Below are positions 33,701-45,359 of a stretch of DNA of 64,000 nucleotides, one piece after another. The DNA is taken from assembly GCA_036250225.1 (NCBI GenBank), contig JAPZLL010000012.1, forward strand, positions 901,337-965,336, read 5' to 3'. The position numbers and the translations under genes were made by a program. The first letter of the stretch is position 1. Every line of letters starts with the position of its first letter. The notes beneath the pieces were generated by a model, which saw only the letters and a program-made list of their open reading frames with translations, had not been told where the DNA came from and ran no database searches. The stretch is from Cercophora sp. LCS_1 (taxonomy: Eukaryota; Ascomycota; Sordariomycetes; Sordariales; Lasiosphaeriaceae).

Positions 33701-34330
33701 AGTGATTGGTGTTATTTGATGAAAGCTGGACTGTCGGAGTCTCTGTTAACGTTTGGGAGCGGTCAGAGGGGATGGGGAAATCTTTTTTGTGTGCGTTGTC
33801 ATGAATCAGGTCAAACGGTTGGCAGGGTCACCCCGCCTTTACCGTTGCCACCAACCGCAGACCTAGGCGGTCAGTGCGGTGCAGGCAGGCATCGGTGGTG
33901 GGGTCAGTTGCCCGTCGGCCAAGTGCCGGGCTGCTGGCAACCTTGACCTCGACGAACTTGGCATTGAAAAATGGGCACAACCTCTCTGATCAGGTACACT
34001 TCCTTGGACAAAGCGCAGAGATGTCGCTTGTGAAAAATGTCACTTTGGTTTTGATGATGGCATTCTTGGTTTCGGATCAAGTGTATGGGATCAAAGATGA
34101 TGTGGCGCTTCAAAGCGCCATGTTGAATTCCTGTCCGAAAGCCTCTATGACCTCTACCCGGCTCATCATTTATCAGGCTAGGTCCTGCGCATTAAATAGT
34201 CTATCTCTATTCCCTTCAACATGCCCTCGATTTGGCACAGTACCCGACTGTGAAAAATAAGTGTGCATCCCACCTAGTGAACCCAATTGATGCTGACGCC
34301 ACAGGCGACCCCTGAACCCCACCACGCCCC
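33701..34330. other. Intergenic
   Basis: Between the tRNA gene and the 3' end of the transporter gene. No supported feature. Confidence 0.5.
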
Positions 34331-37086
34331 TTAAAAACTGAACAGCCCGCTCCTCCGCTTGCCAAACGGATACACAATGAGGGCACTGAGAGAAAGCCCC
34401 ACAGAGATGCTGATGGCAACCTGAATCACGCTAAACAAGACATTGAACGCTGTGCTGTTGAGGTCGGTATCCTGCGACGTCGTGGTAATGGCACCGGCGA
34501 TCACTGTCCCGTTTGCCAGCGTCGTCTCGTTGCGTGTAATCTGATCGGCGCTTGTGACACCGCTAAGGAGAGAACCGCTGACGGCCAGGCCAGAGGGAAC
34601 TTGGACGAAAATGGCGGGGAGCATGGCGGCGGCAGCCAGTCCAAAGCCAATCTTGTGAGCTCGGGTCGAGATGGGAATTTTGACGAGCTCGGGGTCGTCG
34701 TTGACGACCGACTCGGTCGAGAAGGCGTTTGAGCTGTCGTACTCAAAGGTCGATGGCAGTTTCCTGCCGCGGTGTCGCCCAAAGATGTTGCGGACGCGGT
34801 GGTCAAAATATCGGTCCCAGACGTCGAGGAAATAGTTTTGGAAGCTCCGTCCCACGCGAGAGTATAGGTTGGCGAGAACGCCGATGCAGAGTGCGCCGAG
34901 AGAGCTGGAAAGGGTGGGGTTGCCCTGGAAATGGCGCGACGAAAAGTTGTTGACGACGTAGCCGGCGAGAGCGATGAAGACCATGACTGACGCAAGGAGT
35001 TAGCGATCGATGGTGGGACAACGACAGTTGAGAGCATACCCGGCATCTGCTTCCACTTGGCTTGGTTGATGGCGCACAAGCAAAGCGTAAAAGGGAGGAC
35101 AAAAAGGATGTAAAAGTCCTGGTCTGGTCGATGCAGATACCATGCATCGCCGGTCCTGCAGTGCACTTCACTGACAGCGTGTTCGTCAATATATCCGTAG
35201 ATCACCGAGCCAATGGTGATGCCGTAGCCGAGAAAGAGTGAGTAGATCAGGGCGTAGACCATCCGGACCGAGCCGGATATCATCTGGTGACTTTGGAGTT
35301 CGAGGCTGGCGCACAGAACAATGTAACCGGGGAGGATGAGCGCAATGGATGACTGCGCCAGCGTGGAAAAGCAAAACAAGCTGCCTTTGTTGATGGAGCC
35401 AAATACTCTGGCAAGAAAAGACGTCGCAACGGCTGCGGTGATCTCAAAAACGTTGGCGTACAACTCGTTCGATGGCGCGAGGTAGAGCTGCAAAAAGCCC
35501 ACCAGACACCCCAGGATAAAACAGATGGGCATGTCGATGTACCGCCCCTCGAAACCAAAGGGAGAAACGGTTGCTGAAGCCAGCCCAAACAACAAGACGC
35601 GCAGCCAGGTCGGATACTTTCTCCTGCGGTTGGTGACTTCGTTGAGCCGTTTCGTCGCCTCCTCGACACCAATCAGGTCGTGGACGACCTCCTTGTAAAT
35701 CTCATGAACATCTCGCAGCCGCCCCAGGTCCACACCCTGCGGGCTCCGCACGATCTTGACCTCGGTGGTGTGCGTGTTGCTGTCGTCAAAGGAAATGATC
35801 ATGGTCCCAGGCAAGTACATAAACTGCCCCTCGATGCCGAGAACCCGGGAGGACATGCGCATGTAGGTCTCGAGTCGGTGGGTCGGGGCTCCGTACATCA
35901 TCAAGGCGTGGCAGAGCTTGATCAGGTACTGGTGCCGGCAGATGATGTCGGCGATGTGCACCGTGATGCGGAACTCCTCCGACTTTTTGGTCTTTTGCCG
36001 CTTCCGGGGTCGGTCCTTTTCCTGTCTGAGCTTCTCCGAGACCGTCTCGGTCATGTCCCGCGTCGACCCGGGGGCGGCAAACATGAACGACGATTCCATC
36101 AACCCCGTCAATGTTGTGCTTGACTGGGACCGGAGTCCCCGCAACCCAGACCTCACTTTTTCCGGCCTCAGGCTTGGCGTGCTCGGTCGTGACGTTGGCG
36201 GGGAGCTCGCAGGTGTTCGATTCGGGGTCCGACCGGGTGTGCTCGGGGCGCTGAAGTCGGCCCCAGACCCCGCACCTTTTTGCTGCTCGGCATTGTACAG
36301 CTTGAGAAGACTGCCCAGAACGCCGCCCTTGTATTTTTCCGGTCGGGGGACGTATTCGGAGTCGTCGGGGATAGGAGTCGCTGTGCCAGACCGAGGGGCC
36401 GTGTGTGGCTGTGAGAGAGGACTGCGCCGGCGAGTGTGACTTCGTACCAGCCGGTTCGCAACTTCATGCGCGTGGTGTGGTCGTAACCCTTCTGAATCTG
36501 AATGGCCTTCGGTCGAGTTCTTGTTCCGTCCCTCGCCTCGTGGTCTCCCATCCAGCAAGGCATCGCCATCAAAGGGTGTGTTGACCCCTGACTCAACATC
36601 CTCTTGGGAGGCTCGACTTGAGCCTGGCGCCGACGATGTCCCCACAGCATATGCCAGTCTGTCTGCTCTGTTTTTTGCTTCCACCTCGGACCTGTGAGGT
36701 TCCGAATGCAGGCCGACGGATCCTTCAAGGGCGGTTTGTTTCCGGAGGACGGGGCGGGGTTTGCTGGGCGGGACATGACCGCTATGGTGCTCGGGCTGCA
36801 GGATCATTTTGAGTGCTGCTGTTAACTCGGCCTTGTTGAATGAATCGCGGTTGGAAGGACTCTGAAGCGGAGACGGGGCATCAATATCGTTACGCGAGAA
36901 GTACTCGTCTCCAAACTCCTCGGTCGGTGTCACCACAAAGGATGGAAGGTTGCTCCCCCGTTGCCCGCTGCCGCTGATGAACTCGACCTTCTTTTTCTCC
37001 TTCCCCTTGTCAGACTGCGGCGATGCATACTGCTCTTGGTTATTGCTGGATGAGCTGGGCTCACCCAAATCTTGTGGCGACCCCAT
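34331..37086 (-). CDS. ThrE/Prm10-type membrane transporter
   Basis: Exons 37086-35040 and 34986-34331 with a 53-nt intron (GTATGC...GTCAG) encode 900 residues. The first about 390 residues are a disordered cytosolic tail rich in Ser, Pro and charged residues. A ThrE-like (DUF1212) domain follows: FRITVHIADIICRHQYLIKLCHALMMYGAPTHRLE is its hallmark start, then QFMYLPGTMIISFDDS. About ten transmembrane helices follow (for example LLFGLASATVSPFGF, IALILPGYIVLCASLEL, and IQVAISISVGLSLSALIVYPFG near the end). Bacterial ThrE exports threonine and the yeast member Prm10 is a pheromone-regulated membrane protein. The fungal substrate is not established. The splice junction lies inside a loop before MVFIALAGYVVNNFSS and restores the frame. 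Confidence 0.9.
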
Positions 37087-38746
37087 CGCGGAAATAGGGC
37101 CTTCGGTCAGCCCGCAAACTGCTGCTAGACAGCAGCTTTGGAAAGGGTGAAGTTATCGGTGAAGAGGGAAGATGACCTCTCTGGAAACGAAGGGCCTAAG
37201 ATAACTTCAGAAAAACAGTGGCACTATCCACAACGATGCAGGATAACGTGTGCAAGGCGCCAGAAGGCCTGAGAGTTGCAGCGGCCAGGGGCTGGCGCTT
37301 TTTCACCGAGGGATGCCTACCAAAGCGCCGTCGGGTCAAAGGACATGATGCGAGATAAAGAGCAAGCACAGAGAGGAGAAGGGAACCCTCACACGGCACA
37401 GGCGTGGGTCCCAAAGACTCACAAAGCAAACACGGGCGGGTAGAACAGCGGGAGCAGGGTTGGGAACCGCCTCGATGGAGAAGGGCCAAGACTCGATCTG
37501 CAGGGGAAACAGCCGTCGTTGGGTATGTCCTCTCGTATCTTTTTGGCTTTCGCCGTTCCTGAGATGCCGCCGAGATACCGCGGGGCAAATCCTGCAGGGT
37601 TCATCGCCAGAGCGTGACTGTTCCAGAGCTTCTGTCCGCCACTGTGGTGGGACTTGGCTGTTGAAATCGTACACGACGTCATCGATAACAGAGCTTCATG
37701 CAGGGTCCCCCGATCTTCCACCCGTGCCTGACCGGGTTCCTTCGATAAGGATGCGACGGGAACCGCAGCAAAAGATGACAAGACCCAAGGGCGGGTAAAT
37801 CTGTTGGACGGCAAACACCAATTGATGCGCAAGTATCTGCGAGCATACGCGGCGGGTGGGGTGGACCATGGGAGACTTGCAGTGCCTCGAATGCCACTGC
37901 GACCACCGTTCCAATCAATGACTCAACTCGCCTGCTTGCCGATGGAACCCGGAGCGTCCGGATCGAGGCATGGGTAAACGGCGGGAGCGATTGGAACGAA
38001 TCGGTAGGGTGCCATCGCCTAGGCCTGTTGGAGTCGGGGCATTTTTGCCAAAATGCTGTCGTTCGGTAGGTTGGTGTGATGATTTGCAACGGATGCGGCT
38101 CTTCGGCTCGCTGGAATCGAGATCGCCCCGTACACAATAGTCGGCAGCTTCGGGGAGCAAGCATGCGATACGCCCGACGCCACGAAAGGCTACTCATGTG
38201 TAGAACGGGACTAAAACTGTTGGAGCTTTTAGTAGCAACAGGGTCACCAAAACCGTTGCGCTTACCCTTGAAAGCCACTTCAAAAACTCCGAGGAGTCGA
38301 ATCTCTGATGGGCGCAAAAACTCGGGCGCTAGTTTTCTGTCCGGATGGTGAGGGGTAAGAACCTTGATGCCCTGCAGACGCGAACTGCAGCACATCCCCG
38401 CCTGAAATCCGGGAAACGACCAGTGGCGCATTGACCCACGAGCAGTCCCGGGCCCGATCAAGATGGCGAAATGCACGATGCAAGCTCGATGCGTGATTGA
38501 CTGAAATGCCTCTGTTTGCAATGGGGACATGACCCCGAAACCTCTAAGCTCCCCCGAATTTTCCTTCCCAGCCGAATAAAAAGTACAAATGCAGTTACAC
38601 AGCCTCACTGATGGGGGCAGTTTTCTTCAGAAGCCCGTCGGGTATCGCCAAACACCAATTCGTCCTTGCCTCCTCATACGTCGCTGCCCCGCGGGCGAGC
38701 ACCCCTCCCTCGAACCTAATCGTACACGGCTCATCTGCTCTACCAT
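37087..38746. other. Gene-poor stretch
   Basis: Upstream region of the transporter gene and 3' flank of the protease gene. A 309-codon minus frame (37679-38608) has no domain, no signal peptide and Cys/Arg-rich random composition, so I do not call it. Nothing else is recognised. Confidence 0.45.
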
Positions 38747-39714
38747 TTAGGGTGATGTGGCGACAAAGTTGGCGTTGTCCCATTTCTCGGCTTTGCACAC
38801 GACGGTGCCGTTTTCGTTCTGGAGGTAGACCATGGCGGCGTTGTCGATGCCAATCGTCTTTCCGCTGGCGGTCTTGGCCTGCGCCTCGAGGAACCAGAGA
38901 TCGGAGAAGCGCGCAAAGTTGACTTGGCCATCATCCGGGTCATAAAAGTCCTCGACGAGCCATTCGGCATCGAGCTGGCAGAGCTTGGGTCCCCCGGTTA
39001 CTGTGATGGCGACCTCGTACCCTTGCTGGGCATTGGTGATGACCCTTTGCGTCCGTCAGCAACCTGACCTGTCGTCGGGACGATCGAGATGAAGACTTAC
39101 AACTTGCCGCTTGTTGGGCTCAACACGGTCACGCTGACCGACATCCAGTCGCCAGGCTTGACGGGCAAGTTGCCGATTTTATACGAAGCTGCCGGGTACC
39201 ACTGCCACCATGCCCACGCGCTCTGGCCGCCATTTGAGTTGACCTATGACACAACGTCAGCACACGTCTGGAACGAGCTCGCGGTGTCACGTACGACTGT
39301 CGTTGCACCGGCCTGGAGAAGTGCTTGCTTGCACTCGGCACCGTCGACACCGACCCACGCGGCTGCGTATTGCGGAGGCGGGATGCCCTTGCGAAGGGAG
39401 AGATTGGGCGCGGTGAAGTAACTGAAGGCGCTGACGATGGGGTCTTTGGCCGTCGAGTGTTGTGAAGCTCCGCACCAGTTGCCGCTGTAGCTGATAGTGT
39501 TGCGCTTGTTGTTGGTGCTTCCGCCCGACGAGGGGCGTGTCCGGTGACGGGTACCGTGCTGCCACCGCTCTCGTGGCGGAACCGGGACCAGTTTGATGTC
39601 TGAGGAGAAGTCGACGCCGTCATCGCGGACGGCCTCGATGGAGACGCTGATGTCGGCGGCGACGGACCATACGGCCAGCGAGCCGACAAGGAGTTGACGG
39701 GCGAGGGACCACAT
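38747..39714 (-). CDS. Eqolisin (peptidase family G1), secreted glutamic protease
   Basis: Three exons, 39714-39295, 39243-39101 and 39044-38747, with introns of 51 nt (GTACGT...CATAG) and 56 nt (GTAAGT...CAAAG), encode 286 residues. A signal peptide covers about residues 1-20 (MWSLARQLLVGSLAVWSVAA), followed by a basic propeptide to about residue 75. The mature domain shows SYSGNWCGA, AAAWVGVDGAECKQALLQAG, SAWAWWQWYPAASYKIGNLPVKPGD, and then DAEWLVEDF. The glutamate of AEWxVED is the catalytic Glu of the family. I did not assign the partner Gln with certainty. Eqolisins (aspergilloglutamic peptidase, scytalidoglutamic peptidase) are acid endopeptidases secreted by moulds. Without the first intron the frame would stop at the TAG at 39244-39246, and removing the intron restores the conserved core. 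Confidence 0.9.
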
Positions 39715-41784
39715 GTTGGCGATAATGCAACACTCGGCGACAGGTATCCAGGTCGTCGGGAACGAAAGGGAGGTCGACTGGCCTGCGAGGCTCCGGGATG
39801 CCCCCTCTCTTGTAATCAGGGAGCGTGGTGCGGGCCGGGCGTGCCAGGAGGGCGGCGTCGACGATCGTCAAGGGGCTGCGGGTTCAGCACCGAGGATGCG
39901 GTCCTGGCATGGCGGTCCACCGAGGTCGCCTGAGGGGAAAATCCAATACTTCCAGCTGGCGACTTGTCGCGGTGGCGGCCGCTCATCTAAAGGAGAGGCA
40001 CAAGTATCGCCAGTCCAGGCCTGCGCTGCTCAAGGGGCAATTTTACTACCTCAACCCATGATGTCCCTGCGACTGGGTTCGCCATGACCAAAGCGTGCGC
40101 GATTGCAAAATTTGACTCGTCCATGGCTGGAGGGGTACCGGCACTAGCGCATCAACGTCGTATTATAGGTTGCAAGCGACCCTCAGACTCGTGATGGCGA
40201 CAGGGGGGCTGTGCCCAAAATAGCCCACGCAATCACGGCGAGCACGGGCCGACCAATGCTGGGGAAAGCGAAACCGGTTCACCTCCCCTGACAATGGGGC
40301 TCTTTTATAGGGGGTTATAACCCCGCACCATTCCAAAGCAAGCCTCGACCTCCGGCCGTTGTGCTCGATTGGTTTGGACAAGGTGTCTTTGGTCCACCCT
40401 CGTGGACTGTCGGGCTCGAGCTAAACTTGTCGAGGGTGGGCTGGACGCAACGTCGATGAGAAAATCGACCAAAGGCCGCAACCCAAAAGGATCCAGCTCC
40501 CCGGGTTTCCCTTTTTTGCGTTGACCATGTGTTCGTTGTGTCCGCGCAACATTGAGGGGTGGTCCAATCACCTTCGGCTCGGCAAGGTGGCCACTCAACC
40601 GCTTCATCAAAGCTGGGCACACTGGCGTCGTTGTAACACCAGCACAATTAGTCTGGGTCTAGAAGAAAATAACCGAGTCAACCTCGTCTGGCGAACCCGG
40701 CAGCACACCCCTTGATGTTGTGTTACCCGGTTGACAGGCTTGGCAAATTTGGCAGTTGGCGTCCCTGATGCTTTATATCTCCTCAACCCGCAAGGCTGGC
40801 CCATCCCCCAATCTTAATCAACACCCTCGCTCATACCACGACCGCCCTGGCCTCGGGGTCCTTTATTGCCAGGGCTCGCACATACAAGTCAGAGGATTGC
40901 AGGAACACATCAACCCAGTTCGAGGCTATCTACGGGCTTGCGTAGGACATGGAGTTGACCCGCTGCACTTGAGACCAAAAAAGGAGAGAATCATGTGCCA
41001 AAGACAGATATCATGATCCCAATGACCCGACTTCCTCCCTCCCACCCACCATCTTCAGTTTTCAGCACAGACGGCGGGAGCACCGGACAGGACCAGACCT
41101 AGACCTAGATGGAGCACAGTCCAGGACGCCGCGAGATGCAAACCTGTTTTAGCTGTGCGAATGCTACCTCTGACAGGGTAGAAAACGTGACATGCAGCCA
41201 GCCAGCATTTCTGCGAGACATGCGCCATGAAAACGTGGGAGAGGTACTCCTGGACGGATGCAAGGCTGTTCTCACCGGTTCTGGTTGAGAATATGACACG
41301 ATGCAGACTTTGGCGCGATGTCGCTTTTCTTTTCAACAGATGTCTTGATCTGGTTTGGGTAGGTGTTTTTGTGCGCACGCGGTGGAGATTTATTCCCACC
41401 TGCCAGTGTTTAGTCAGCGTCTCTTTCTTGATCGTGTGCGTCTGATACCATCGATGCCGTGCTTTTCAGCTCTCTGTGGCTTGTCCGTGTTGGGCTTGGT
41501 GATGTTACATGGGCTTTTTTTTTCGTCTTGGATCAGGGGCTCAGGGGGGGTTTGTGATGAATAATTTGGCAGTTGACGGGCCGTCTTCTTGGTCGTGGAA
41601 AATTGGAGATGGTTTGACGTGGCAGGGGATGGTTGTCGAGCGGGGTACGAGGGTAGTTCTTCGATTCCTACCTTTCACAGCCCTCACGACTGAGCACAGT
41701 CGGCTTTGCACGGATCCATCCACCCTTCTACCGGGCCGAGAACGGTCATCACAAGCTCTGGTAACGAGCTGGTAATGCCATCCA
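39715..41784. other. Intergenic, nothing recognised
   Basis: Two kilobases without a frame that shows a conserved motif. It includes the promoter of the eqolisin gene. A short symmetric sequence (GGGGTTATAACCCC) lies at about 40311-40324; its role is unknown. This stretch marks the change from the conserved left part to the accessory right part. Confidence 0.45.
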
Positions 41785-42879
41785 GTGACCGAGGGCGATT
41801 CTGCTCAAGGAGGACCTCACTCCCCAGGTTTGTCACCCTCGAACGGAAACCTCGAACCAAGTCGCGGTCACCCCGAGATACCGGCCACAGCGAGCGTGAG
41901 CAGCGATGTGATGAGCAAATCACCAAAGGCGGCCTGGACAGGTACAAAGACGCTGTCGCGGCGGTTAGAAGACCTAAAAATCATAATCGATCTGCTGATG
42001 ACGAAGTTGGAAAATATCTAGTTGTCACTGGAGGAGGTGGCGGATCTCGGGAGGCTACAGGCAGAACTGGAGACGGTGAAGCTCTACATCGATACCTACT
42101 CCATAGCGAAGGAAGGCATAATGTTCAGGGTCAACGTCGTCGAAAATGTTAGAGGAGGCGACGAGGTCCTCCAGTTCTTCGCCTCCACGATCGGGACGAC
42201 TATACATGCCAGGAATATATGCGCCGGCGCGAGAAGCGTACAGTTCGGTGGCCATATTAACGATATATCCATCCAACAGATATCGCGAGACTTCTTCCCG
42301 GCTGCCCGGATCGTGTCGGCGGGTTGGGCCAGAGACTGTTGCTGTACCAGAAGCTTCCAAAGAGTCTCTTAAAGAAGGGTATGTGCGACTTTGATATTGT
42401 CAATTGTCATCTTCTCATCGGTAACTCCCAGAACCATGCGGCAAATATTCAAGAGCAAGTATGGAGATATCAGACATGGAGATGAATCTACTGTTATTAT
42501 TGCATCTGATGGGCCGCCGATGGGCGCGGAAAGTATTTCAGGGGGGAGCAGATGCGTCCAGTATTGCATAACCACCAGGGATACGACCATAATATGCCTC
42601 GTCGAACTCTTTGCTCAGCGCCACGCCAACCGAAACAAGCCTCTCGCGCTGGTCCGCCAGGAAACAAACTACTTTAGGTGGATTACTGTTGACGAGGAGG
42701 AGAGTGTGTTAATTCTATCATCCGCTAGTCCAATCGCAGTCGATGATGTCAGATGTGCGGCAAAATCAATGTTAGTCATGGGAGAGGTATCCTTAGAGTG
42801 CATAGCTGCGGTAGCGAATATGATTTGCGCGGGACCTCCCGGAGAGAATGGTGTATACAAGCTAGCTAGGCAACCATAG
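41785..42879 (+). pseudogene. Azaphilone-cluster-L-like N-terminal domain protein, broken
   Basis: Three open stretches share one reading frame. In 41785-42021 it reads ...LEDLKIIIDLLMTKLENI then TAG. In 42022-42372 it reads LQAELETVKLYIDTYSIAKE, FRVNVVENVRGGDEVLQFF and ARNICAGARSVQFGG. This matches the fungal domain annotated as azaphilone pigment cluster protein L N-terminal, whose usual spelling is GFRxxxxDxVxAGDDALQxIVST...ISARNVKAGARS. A likely intron (GTATGT at 42378 to CCCAG at about 42432) precedes a third part (RQIFKSKYGDIRHGDES..., ISGGSRCVQYC) ending at 42879. The internal TAG, and a better match of GPETVAVPEASKESLKEG in another frame at about 42310-42375, indicate a nonsense change and a frameshift. 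Its role is unknown; the domain is common in fungal NLR-like or uncharacterised proteins. Confidence 0.55.
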
Positions 42880-44703
42880 TAACACGGTTGCCCACTGGCT
42901 GCGGACCGCTGACCGCTGGGCTTGCACGATGACGAGCCCGTTAAGCAGCCTGAAGATTACCCTCATATGGTCCTCGAACAACAAGACCATAGGGCCCTTC
43001 GACCCCATCATCTTGGTATTCCTGAAAGCTTCGACTCATCTCCCTGATCTTGGCCCTAAGCTCTTCGTCATGTTCTCAGGCATCTCCATCAGCTCATCAA
43101 AATGGCCATGAACGCTATGTCAAGATTCCCCTAAGCGATCGACATGACCATCGCCCTTGATTCCGAAATCGGCAAGTTTATCTCTCAGTACGGCTTCCAC
43201 TTCTCCACCATCATCACAGCTCTCTCCGAGGTCGTAGTCCAGATACCCTCGCACCTCACGGCACGCGTCTAGGCATCATTGGGTTCGCTATGGGATCCTG
43301 CACATCAGACCGAGGGGGGACATCTCCATAATGGTAGCGTGGACGGCAGAGGCAGCGCGACGCAGCTCCATACCGTCCATTTTCCTTTTTTTAAGGATTA
43401 AATTGTGCCTCTCGTTAAGCGCAAAATCGCCTCGGCCGTGGCCTCGATCTCGGCTAGACGCTGCCACGGTTCAGAATGGAGCTCGGCGAGTTCTGTTTTG
43501 GGCCGGGCTTGACGCGCGCAACACCACCTGTTGCCATTCGTGGGCAAAATCCATGCCGGCTAGGAACAACCTCGTTGTGGTTACCACCAGCAGAACGACC
43601 GGCAACCAGAGACTGACAGCTGGTTTCCGAACCCTCAACGCCACACAAATCGTTGGCGTAATTGAAAAACTGCTTTGAAAAGCTCTGGAGGTGAAAGCCA
43701 GGCTGTGGGGATGCTCTTTTCCCAGCACCCCTCTTTCTCGATGGCTATTTTTTGGCTGCACATGGGCACTCCAACTCAACCAGTGCATCGAGACCCGTCC
43801 CCCACATCCACATGCCATTGCTTGTCGTACGCCCATGCACAAGCAAGCGCATGCGATATCTCCGACTAGGTCACCCCTTGCACCAGATCCCCTGCCTGCC
43901 CGCATCATCACGAACCACGCCGAGTTCCAGCTCCGTTTGGCCCCAGGGTCGTTGCGGACCAGCAGCTGGGCATCTTGCAGCTGGTGGCCACACACTCGCT
44001 TAACTAAGTAGGTCTTCAAGGACTCGATGAGTTGACGAACGGACTACTTGGCAACATTTTACCGCCCGGATTTCTAAGCGGGCGGTCACCCCTAGATGTC
44101 GGTGCCAACCTCCCCGTGCAGGGCAGCTCTTCAACGCTATATGGGCCAGTTTGCGCGTGATGAAAAGGCGATCCAGAAAGGATGTCCAAACAATAGGGTG
44201 GCGTGGAGAGATCAGCAGCCGGGGAATGTCCACGCCTGGGGAAGAACGTGGGGGAACCTGCTCCTTGTTTGTCAAGGCGGTGATCATTCGTCCCCAACTT
44301 CTTCAGCAGTCATGCAGGATGCTCACAAGTCCCGAGTCATGGATGCCAACACCAAATCCCGTCCCCCGGAAACCCTCCGGTCTTCAGCCACCCTTCGTAT
44401 ATCCCTGCAGGATCGATTGGCCAGTGTTCCCCGCAAATGGAGAGGAAAACCGCCTGTCAGGGGACCCTAGGCATTGCAAGATCTTGAGTTCCAAATACGG
44501 GTCCTGCTGTCGCCGCTCCCACAGCTTGATCCCGGCCTCAATCATAGACCATCTCACCAGTGCTCCGCTTGCCAGTTCACATCGCAGGTTTTGAGACTGC
44601 ACCAGGTCCTTCCTCTTTTATAAAATGCTCACCCGCGATCTAGGTAGGTAGGCACAAATCATCCCCCTCAGAGCACATCAAAGTCTGGCAACCAGGGACC
44701 AGC
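42880..44703. other. Unassigned stretch with coding-like debris
   Basis: Around 42920-43270 short frames on both strands (for example a minus stretch reading FDELMEMPENMTKSL, and a plus stretch reading IGKFISQYGFHFSTIITALSEVV) have coding-like composition but are broken by stops. I do not recognise the family. From 43330 to 44700 I see nothing. Confidence 0.35.
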
Positions 44704-44989
44704 ATGGCTTCGTCAGGTGAGTGAGCCAACGAGTATAAATTATAAGTAAAGGGTAATGATTCATGAGACGATGCCAGGCCCCAAGCAAACCATCAGCAAG
44801 TTATTACTTTTAGCGGGATCCCCTCTTAGAAGTGGTCAACCGAAGGATGATCGTGCCGGCGACCTGCAATCTCGCGGCAAGGTTCCGGAAGGTGCGGAAG
44901 ACGCGGAGCCTTCAGACAGTCTAGGCGTCCCTACCGAAGAGGAGGTGTGGGAGAACGCAATTACATATATTGCAGGAGAGAAGGAGTGA
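44704..44989 (+). CDS. Small hypothetical protein, two exons
   Basis: Exon 1, 44704-44716 (MASS plus one base), and exon 2, 44778-44989, are joined across a 61-nt intron (GTGAGT...GCCAG) to give 74 residues. The product is hydrophilic and acidic, with TEEEVWENAITYIAGEKE at its end; no domain is recognised. The good donor, acceptor and in-frame join support the model. The alternative is a 77-codon frame starting inside the intron at 44756. It lies upstream of the GT2 gene on the same strand. Confidence 0.4.
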
Positions 44990-45359
44990 TTTTAGAGTGG
45001 CTGAGGGTCATGACCTGGATAGATCCATTTAAAATTGAATACACGGTACTGGGAATCCGATATGTCCTTTTGTCAAGTGTACGCCAAGATGAGAATCCGG
45101 CAGGTGTTCCTGAAAGGAAGCATGCAAGCATTCGCTTGTGGTCCCAAGCATGCACGTCATCGGTTTTCAGGCTACTTCATGACATGCATCATACCAACAT
45201 GGCCCGTGGTTTCGGACACACTGGGCTTGGGGTTGGGTGGGGGATGCGTCTCCAGACAGATGCGAGAAGGGGTATGTCTTACTCAATCCGATGCATAAAG
45301 AATCGCCCCCAGGACGCCCATGTATCCCTAGTCTACCCCCATCAACCTTCCCTCACCCC
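44990..45359. other. Upstream region of the GT2 gene
   Basis: Likely promoter and 5' leader. An in-frame extension of the GT2 frame to an ATG at 45237 is open but lacks coding character (MGDASPDRCEKG...). Nothing else is seen. Confidence 0.45.

Noticed and set aside
37679..38608. 309-codon minus-strand ORF
   Set aside because: No domain, no signal or membrane segment, Cys/Arg-rich random composition; other frames are equally open.
44756..44989. 77-codon ORF starting inside a likely intron
   Set aside because: The spliced model beginning at 44704 uses better splice sites and keeps the same frame from residue 5 on.
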